Assembly (NCBI GenBank): GCA_022824805.1 | Contig: JAJDZE010000044.1 | Coordinates: 1 to 53,811 of the forward strand | Source: Acidimicrobiia bacterium | GTDB lineage: Bacteria > Actinomycetota > Acidimicrobiia > Acidimicrobiales > Poriferisodalaceae | Direction: 5' to 3' | Length of the DNA: 53,811 bases | Shown here: one piece after another, positions 48,927 through 53,811 of the stretch | Layout of the letters: the number at the start of each line of letters is the position of its first letter | Position numbering within the stretch: position 1 is the first letter of the stretch | Notes under the pieces: generated by a model | Seen by the model: the letters and a program-made list of their open reading frames with translations, nothing else | Told to the model about the DNA's origin: nothing | Databases searched by the model: none | Position numbers and translations under genes: made by a program

Positions 48927-49636
48927 CGCAGCGCCCGTGCGACCGTGGCGCGCATCCACGACACGCCTGCCAGCTCGAGCAGGAGCGCGCCGCCGGCGCA
49001 GAACCAGCCCAGCGGCGTGGAGGTGAGCACCCGGGCAGCGGCGCCGCCCTCGGCGAGCAGCGCCAGCGCAACCGCCCACGGCAGCGCCGCCACCACCCAC
49101 ACCGACGCACGAGCCTGCGCCGCGTGCACCTGAGCCTCGGCGGCCATGTCGGCGCGAGCCCGGACGGTGGCAGCGACATGATCGAAGAGCTGCGGCTGCG
49201 CGCCCACCCGTTCGGAGGCAAGCGTGACCGCCGTGGAGAGCAGAGCGGCTTCCGATGTCTGCTCGCGCGCCGCCCAACGCTGCACGGCACGGCTCAAGGT
49301 GACCCCGCGCTCATGCTCGGCGGCAATCTGCTCCACCGGCGCCCGCATAGGTCCATCGGCGGCGGCTCGCAGCGCTTGCAGCATCGTGTCGCCGCCCCCC
49401 AGCCCGCGTGACACCGCAGCGCAGAAGTCGGCGATGCCTGCCGAGCGAGCGGCGACCGCCATCGCGCCGCGACGCCGTTCGCGCCGGCGGCGAAGCCAAT
49501 CGCGCGCCGCCGGCGACGTGACGCCGCCCACGCAGGCCAGCAGCACAATCAGCCTCACCACGACACCCCAGGACCGAGTTCGGGACCCGGCCGCGCGAGG
49601 TGCCGCGCATCGGGCAACGGCAGGGCGCCTGTGCAT
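48923..49636 (-). CDS. tadB: Tad pilus inner-membrane protein TadB (T2SSF family)
   Basis: Up to 237 residues; a start at the GTG around 49562 (VVVRLIVLLACVGG) would also fit. T2SSF core: GIADFCAAVSRGLGGGDTML, GPMRAPVEQIAAEHERGVTL, SRAVQRWAAREQTSEAALLS, then two membrane segments (VWVVAALPWAVALALLAEGG and PLGWFCAGGALLLELAGVSW). It overlaps tadC by 4 bp. Confidence 0.85.
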   Translation of the reverse strand: MHRRPAVARCAAPRAAGSRTRSWGVVVRLIVLLACVGGVTSPAARDWLRRRRERRRGAMAVAARSAGIADFCAAVSRGLGGGDTMLQALRAAADGPMRAPVEQIAAEHERGVTLSRAVQRWAAREQTSEAALLSTAVTLASERVGAQPQLFDHVAATVRARADMAAEAQVHAAQARASVWVVAALPWAVALALLAEGGAAARVLTSTPLGWFCAGGALLLELAGVSWMRATVARALR

Positions 49637-49655
49637 CGAGCCGGCAGCGTGTGCA

Positions 49656-50771
49656 TCAGACGGCCGCCGTCAGGGGCGCTGGCGTTGCAGCTCGTTCCAG
49701 CGAGCCGTCGTGGCGCACTTCGTAAATGGCGGTGACAGCCCGGCGGCCGGCCGTGCCACGGCTCATGTGAACCAGGCCGTCGAGCACTGACGCGATGTGT
49801 GCGGCCACATCGCCGACCGCGCCGCCGCCGCGGGCGAGCTGTTCGAGCCGCCACAGCGCGTGCGCGGGATCATCGGCATGCAGCGTCGACAGCGAGCCGC
49901 GATGGCCCGTGGTGAGCGCTTGCAGCAGTGCCGCCGCTTCGGGGCCGCGCACCTCGCCGATCACCAGGCGATCGGGCCGCATCCGCAGCGCCGCTGCCAC
50001 CAGCTCGGCCATCGTCACCGCGCCGACTCCATCGACGTTGGGCGGCTGGCCTTCGAGGCGCACGGTGCTGGCACCGAGCCGGGGCAGCTCCGCGGCTTCC
50101 TCCACCACCACAAGCCGCTCCCGCTCGGCCACCGTGGCGAGCAGGCTGGCCAGCAGCGACGTCTTGCCGGTGCTGGTGGGGCCGAAGACGATCAGGTTGG
50201 CCCGCTCGGCAATCAGACGGTCGAGGCAGGCAGCGAAGCCGGGACCGGCCAGCTCGTCGAGGCGGCGGATGCCCGCGGGAAAGCGTCGCAGCGTGATGTA
50301 CGGGCCGTCGACCGCTACTGGCGGCACGGCGATGTGGCAGCGGGTGCGGTCGTCGAGCCGCACGTCCACCATGGGCAGTCGACGGTCGACGCGCCGCCCC
50401 GTCGGCCCCAGCAAGTACTCGACCAGACGGTGCACCTCGGCGGTGCTGATCCGGCCTGCTGTGGTCAATACGCCGCGCCGCTCGATGACGATCGGGCCGG
50501 GGCCGTTGATCATCACCTCGGTCACCTGGTCATCGGCCCAGATCTCCGCCAGCGGCCCGATGCCCGCGAGGCGGGCCAGCACTTCGGACACGAGATCGGC
50601 CGCGTGATGGCGATCGAGCAGCGGCGCCGCGCCCTCGACGGCGGCAGCGACATCGCGGGCAGCCGGAGCGGTCGCCGGAAGGAACCGTTCGTGGATCTCC
50701 TCCACGAACGCCGGGTCGGCCGGCGCCCGGCTCGCCGGGTGGCGGGCAACGGCACGCGCGATGCGGCTCAC
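49656..50771 (-). CDS. tadA: Tad pilus secretion ATPase TadA/CpaF
   Basis: 371 residues. N-terminal helical domain, then the VirB11/CpaF ATPase core: TEVMINGPGPIVIERRGVL, Walker A VFGPTSTGKTSLLAS, the Asp box VVVEEAAELPR, Walker B-like RLVIGEVRGPEAAALLQALT and the His box GHRGSLSTLHADDPAHAL. It drives pilin extrusion as a hexamer. It overlaps the TadZ-like gene by 4 bp. Confidence 0.95.
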   Translation of the reverse strand: MSRIARAVARHPASRAPADPAFVEEIHERFLPATAPAARDVAAAVEGAAPLLDRHHAADLVSEVLARLAGIGPLAEIWADDQVTEVMINGPGPIVIERRGVLTTAGRISTAEVHRLVEYLLGPTGRRVDRRLPMVDVRLDDRTRCHIAVPPVAVDGPYITLRRFPAGIRRLDELAGPGFAACLDRLIAERANLIVFGPTSTGKTSLLASLLATVAERERLVVVEEAAELPRLGASTVRLEGQPPNVDGVGAVTMAELVAAALRMRPDRLVIGEVRGPEAAALLQALTTGHRGSLSTLHADDPAHALWRLEQLARGGGAVGDVAAHIASVLDGLVHMSRGTAGRRAVTAIYEVRHDGSLERAATPAPLTAAV

Positions 50772-51400
50772 AGGAACGCATCCAGCGACCGCGCCGACTT
50801 GGCACAGCGGTCCAGCAGCAGGCCCGCGTCGGCCCAGCGCGAGATCGAGCGGTCGACGGCCAGGACCGCATCGGCATGGCGACCCAGCGCGGCCTCGATG
50901 TCGGCGAGCCCCAGCGCCCGCTGCGTGTCGGTCAGCACGATCACGTCGTCGACGCCGGCCACGAGCTCACGGGCGCGGTGCAGCGCCTGGTAGCAGCAGG
51001 TCATCGTGAGCAAGCGCCTCACCCGCGCACCAGCCACTCGCTCGAGGCCGCCTGGGCCGCGCCCCGCATCGATGATGTTGACGCGCGGCTTGCCGGCGAG
51101 CAGCGACCACAGCGTGCCCAGCCGAGCATCGTCGATGTCGCCGATGCCACGCGGCAGCAGGCTGACGCCCGGCGCGACATCGACCGCGAGCGCAGAGGCC
51201 GCACCCAGCGACAGTTCCGCCGCAGCCGTCCACTCGGCGATTCCCGGCAGATCGGGCGCAGTGCCCAGCACCACGCCGAAATCGCCGGTCAGGTCGACAA
51301 GAACCACATCACGGCCGGCGCGCTTGGCACTGCTGGCAGCGAGCAGGGCGGTCACGGTGTTGCCGACGCCCCCTTTGGCACCCACATAGGCATAGATCAT
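50768..51400 (-). CDS. TadZ/CpaE-like P-loop protein with altered Walker A
   Basis: 210 residues from an ATG after AGGAG. The ParA/MinD-like loop reads AYVGAKGGVGNTVTALLAAS: the signature Lys is kept, but the Walker Lys of KGGVGK[TS] is Asn. Next come VVLVDLTGDFGVVLG and VNIIDAGRGPGGLERV. It is shorter than usual TadZ, with no receiver-like N-terminal domain. TadZ proteins place the Tad machine at the pole; this one may bind ATP weakly or not hydrolyse it. Confidence 0.8.
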   Translation of the reverse strand: MIYAYVGAKGGVGNTVTALLAASSAKRAGRDVVLVDLTGDFGVVLGTAPDLPGIAEWTAAAELSLGAASALAVDVAPGVSLLPRGIGDIDDARLGTLWSLLAGKPRVNIIDAGRGPGGLERVAGARVRRLLTMTCCYQALHRARELVAGVDDVIVLTDTQRALGLADIEAALGRHADAVLAVDRSISRWADAGLLLDRCAKSARSLDAFL

Positions 51401-51569
51401 TGGTACTCCTGAATACATGACAACAAATGAAATTAATCGTGAGTGCTCACTTTGGCCGATGGACGGGCGCGCGATCAACTGGTTTTCCGGCGGGCAGGCG
51501 TGGCCCGGCTGCTGGGGCGCTGTGCTCCTCGGCTGGCGCGGCCTGCGCCCGTGGGCAATGATGAGGAAC

Positions 51570-51665
51570 GGAGGTGTCTGAGCGCCTGGTGGGCTCCCCC
51601 GCCTTCAAAGCGGGCGGGACGGGCGATCCCCGTCCGGCGGGTTCGATTCCCGTCCACCTCCGCCA
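51570..51665 (+). tRNA. selC: tRNA-Sec (anticodon TCA)
   Basis: 96 nt including an encoded CCA. Acceptor GGAGGTG pairs with CACCTCC. The anticodon stem CCCGC/GCGGG encloses loop CTTCAAA with TCA at 51605-51607. There is a long extra arm with GGACGG/CCGTCC, and a T-arm with GGTTCGATTCC. Length, long variable arm and UCA anticodon identify the selenocysteine tRNA. The selA, selB and selD genes are not in the window. Confidence 0.93.
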
Positions 51666-51722
51666 TTTCGTGCGCGCGTCATTCGGGAGATGTGCGCCTA
51701 GCATTCGCTGTGCCGGTGACCC

Positions 51723-51761
51723 CAGTCATCCCGCACAGTCATCCCCCACAGTCATCCTGCA
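51723..51761. repeat. 13-bp tandem repeat, three units
   Basis: Three units of the form CAGTCATCCNNCA upstream of the small peptide frame at 51778. Confidence 0.8.
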
Positions 51762-51777
51762 CAGAGGACGCTGCACC

Positions 51778-51852
51778 ATGAAAAAGCTGTTGCTCGCCGT
51801 GATCGTCGGCGCTCTGATCGTCATTGTGGTTCGACGCCTGACCGACGCCTAG
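51778..51852 (+). CDS. 24-residue single-helix membrane peptide (possible)
   Basis: MKKLLLAVIVGALIVIVVRR then LTDA and a stop. There is an AGAGGA element 8 nt before the ATG. The composition is a perfect small membrane helix with basic ends. It is too short to be certain, and no family is recognised. Confidence 0.4.
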   Translation: MKKLLLAVIVGALIVIVVRRLTDA

Positions 51853-51889
51853 CCGCAATTGCTACGGCGCTCCCGCCGTGCCCGTTGCC

Positions 51890-52050
51890 AGCCGCTCGTG
51901 TTCGCTGCGCTCACGGGCCGCTCGGGCCACGGCTTCGCCTTGCGCTAGCCGCTCTTGTTCGCTGCGCTCACGGGCCGCTCGGGCCACGGCTTCGCCTTGC
52001 ACTAACCGCTCTTGTTCGCTGCGCTCACGGGCCGCTCGGGCCCGGGGCTC
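51890..52050. repeat. 57-bp tandem repeat, two full units and a partial third
   Basis: Units start at 51890, 51947 and 52004, with core CCGCTCTTGTTCGCTGCGCT, CACGGGCCGCTCGGGCCACG, GCTTCGCCTTG. It lies directly after the stop of the sigma-factor gene at 52061. Self-complementary parts (GCGGCCCG with CGGGCCGC) suggest hairpins in RNA. One more copy is at 47235-47284. Confidence 0.85.
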
Positions 52051-52060
52051 AGCCTCTTCG

Positions 52061-52996
52061 CTACACAGAGAGCAGGTCGCGGGCGCCGGTGTCGGTGCTG
52101 GGGTGGCGCAGCTTGGACATCGCCCGGGCCTCGATCTGGCGGATCCGCTCGCGGGTGAGCTGGAAGTGCTCGCCCACTTCCTCGAGCGTGCGGGGCTCGC
52201 CCCGGTCGAGGCCGTAACGCAGCTTGAGGATCTCGCGCTCGCGCTCGTCGAGCGGTGACAGCAGCCTGGTGATCTCGCTGGGCAGCAGCGTGGTGGCCGC
52301 CACCTCGAACGGCGACTCCGCAGCCCGGTCCTCGACCACGTCGCCCAGCTCGGCATCGCTGTCTTCGCGCAGCGGCTCCGACAGCGACAGCGGCTCGGCG
52401 GCGAAGCGCAGCGCCTCGGTCACCTTCTGCTCGGGCATGTCGACTTCGACTGCCAGCTCGCCCAGCGTGGCCGGGCGGCCGTACTTCAGCTCGAGCCGGG
52501 AGCGGGCCTTCTGCAGGCGCGCCAGCGTGTCGCCCGCATGCACGGGCAGCCGGATCGTGCGGCCGGTGTTGGCGATGCCGCGCGTGATCGCCTGGCGAAT
52601 CCACCACGTCGCGTATGTGGAGAACTTGAAGCCCTTGCGCCAGTCGAACTTCTCGACCGCGTGCATCAGGCCTAGGTTGCCCTCCTGGATGAGATCCAGC
52701 AGCGGCAGTCCCGAGGCTTGGTACTTCTTCGCGATCGACACCACCAGCCGCAGGTTCGACTGCACGAACGTGCGCTCGGCGCGGGCGCCCTCGCGCTGGG
52801 TGCGCATGAGCCGGCGGCGCTGCGCGCCCGAGATCTCGCGCGGAGACTCGAGCGATTCCTTGGCGGCGATGCCCTTTTCGATCTGCTGGGCGAGGCGGAC
52901 TTCGTCGTCCTTGTTCAGCAGCGGGTACTGGCCGATGTCGGTCAGGTACAGGCGGACGAGATCTTCCTCGTCACGTTCGACCCTCTCTTTGGCCAC
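52061..52996 (-). CDS. Sigma-70 family RNA polymerase sigma factor (group 1/2, short N-terminus)
   Basis: 311 residues from a GTG at 52996; the frame is open to 53224 but that part is not sigma-like. Region 1.2 DLVRLYLTDIGQYPLLNKDD, region 2 RTFVQSNLRLVVSIAKKYQA and GFKFSTYATWWIRQAITRGI, region 3 AGDTLARLQKARSRLELKYG, region 4 LDEREREILKLRYGLDRGEP and LTRERIRQIEARAMSKLRHP. Without the long region 1.1 it resembles HrdA/SigB-like group 2 factors, though a primary role cannot be excluded. It is single, preceded by about 300 bp with no other gene. Confidence 0.93.
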   Translation of the reverse strand: MAKERVERDEEDLVRLYLTDIGQYPLLNKDDEVRLAQQIEKGIAAKESLESPREISGAQRRRLMRTQREGARAERTFVQSNLRLVVSIAKKYQASGLPLLDLIQEGNLGLMHAVEKFDWRKGFKFSTYATWWIRQAITRGIANTGRTIRLPVHAGDTLARLQKARSRLELKYGRPATLGELAVEVDMPEQKVTEALRFAAEPLSLSEPLREDSDAELGDVVEDRAAESPFEVAATTLLPSEITRLLSPLDEREREILKLRYGLDRGEPRTLEEVGEHFQLTRERIRQIEARAMSKLRHPSTDTGARDLLSV

Positions 52997-53301
52997 CGCG
53001 CCACCTCGACTGGTCGTCCCCCGCTTGCAGATGCGACCGGCTTCTGCAGTTGCTTCCCCCGGTGAGGGGTGAGCGTACCTATCACTTGCTCCGATGCCTC
53101 CGCGCGCCGCCGCGGGGGCGCAACGAAGCGCTCCGGCCCGGCTGCAGAGCTTCAGCAGAGTTTCACAAACCCTTGAAAGCAGGGTCGACAAAACTTGCCT
53201 GAAACTCCGACAGAGAGGCGGCACCCCCGCCGCGACGCCGGCCGCTGTCGAGTCTTGCTCCCCGTTCCGGTGCTATCGCACCACCCACCGCACCCACTCG
53301 G

Positions 53302-53811
53302 TCAGCGGTTCGGGAACTCTGGACCGGGCTCGTACACCACACTAGGGCCACGCTGCTGGTCAGAGGCCTTCACAATCAGCCCGCGCTCTCTCAGGCCCCG
53401 CAGCATGACGCTCGCACGGTGGACATCGATGTCCAGCAGATCCCGCAGAGTCCGGTTGTTGATGCGGCCGTAGTCACGCAGATGAGCAATGACCTTTCGA
53501 TCCGCGCCTTCGGTCGGCTGGCGGTGATAGCGGACCGCGCCGCCCAGCGCGCCCAAAGCGGCTGCGGTGAGCCGGTACGTCGGGCGGCGGCGCGTCCGCG
53601 AATCGAGCGTCGGCTCGACGATGTCCAGCTCGTCAGACGACAGCCGGGCAAGCACGGACCCCGCTTCGGCAGGCTGCTTCTGGATGATCGGTGCTAGGTC
53701 GCCCTCGGTCAGGGTGCGGGTCGACAGCAGCGTGAATACCACCAGCAAGGCGTCGACGTCGTCTCGCACCGATGCGTCGAGTTGGGCCACATAGCGCGCG
53801 ACCCGCGTCCG
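53302..53811 (-). CDS. C-terminal part of an AlbA-type ATP-binding putative regulator, 5' end outside window
   Basis: The frame is open through the right edge (RTRVARYVAQLDAS). It contains VDALLVVFTLLSTRTLTEGD and a run of winged-helix segments (VIAHLRDYGRINNRTLRDLL, VMLRGLRERGLIVKASDQQR, ending YEPGPEFPNR). This is the usual C-terminus of actinobacterial DNA-binding proteins that start with an AlbA_2/Schlafen domain, related in type to 25122-26804. The call rests on this tail only. Confidence 0.6.
   Translation of the reverse strand, partial: RTRVARYVAQLDASVRDDVDALLVVFTLLSTRTLTEGDLAPIIQKQPAEAGSVLARLSSDELDIVEPTLDSRTRRRPTYRLTAAALGALGGAVRYHRQPTEGADRKVIAHLRDYGRINNRTLRDLLDIDVHRASVMLRGLRERGLIVKASDQQRGPSVVYEPGPEFPNR

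Noticed and set aside
51570-51665. tRNA-Sec as integration site of an island
   Set aside because: No second copy of the tRNA 3' end is visible in the window and no integrase gene is near.
51862-52356. Minus-strand frame with 19-residue repeats (ARERSEQERLVQGEAVARA) past the sigma gene
   Set aside because: It overlaps the sigma-factor gene in another frame and has no start of its own. The repeat also occurs once at 47235 without a frame, so it is better explained as a noncoding repeat.
52997-53224. Extra N-terminal 76 codons on the sigma factor
   Set aside because: Composition is unlike region 1.1, with many Cys, Arg and low-complexity stretches. The GTG at 52996 with GAGGTGG upstream fits the conserved start.

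Overview
The window is high-GC DNA from an actinobacterium. Supporting signs are two WhiB-family regulators, a SenX3/RegX3-type phosphate two-component system, a DUF2342-type zincin-like protein, an actinobacterial Tad pilus set, many GTG starts, and dense operons with 4-bp overlaps. The large cell-wall-binding-repeat-2 (CWB2) surface proteins would fit Acidimicrobiia, but the class is inference. Everything here is read directly from sequence, and no database search was run.

Layout. 1-2014: truncated aldehyde dehydrogenase and a 2-oxoglutarate/Fe(II)-oxygenase-like protein. 2068-5300: damaged zone with an intact ISAzo13-type insertion sequence, a truncated IS110-type transposase, a secreted CWB2/M6-protease-like pseudogene with an in-frame stop, a coiled-coil gene and tandem duplications. 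5307-21482: surface-protein island, all on the minus strand. It holds an ECF sigma factor with a long repeat-rich, apparently membrane-spanning extension, overlapping a CWB2 protein gene, followed upstream by four more CWB2 proteins in two paralogous pairs. 21600-28050: repeated cassettes of divergently transcribed coiled-coil membrane proteins built from heptad (21 bp) and hendecad (33 bp) units. This stretch also carries an AlbA_2/Schlafen-type regulator with an inverted/direct-repeat promoter and transposase debris.

28283-37510: mostly core genes, namely pyrE, a frameshifted GNAT acetyltransferase, a PDZ-Lon protease, a HEAT-repeat protein with a 42-bp tandem repeat, an epimerase-moaE-membrane protein-mreB operon, and a zincin-like protein. 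37507-45618: a complete phosphate operon pstS-pstC-pstA-pstB-phoU-senX3-regX3 plus an MFS transporter, preceded by 11-bp direct-repeat Pho boxes. 45718-47041: a small conserved-looking protein, two WhiB proteins and TatA. 47297-51400: a Tad pilus operon (TadZ-like, TadA, TadB, TadC, Flp-like pilin, TadE-like). 51570-51665: a selenocysteine tRNA. 52061-53811: a sigma-70 factor and the 3' part of an AlbA-type regulator gene.

Two candidates for something undescribed stand out. The first is the membrane-tethered-looking ECF sigma factor translationally coupled to a surface protein beside a CWB2 family expansion. The second is the family of divergent coiled-coil cassettes whose rod length varies by whole heptad and hendecad DNA units.
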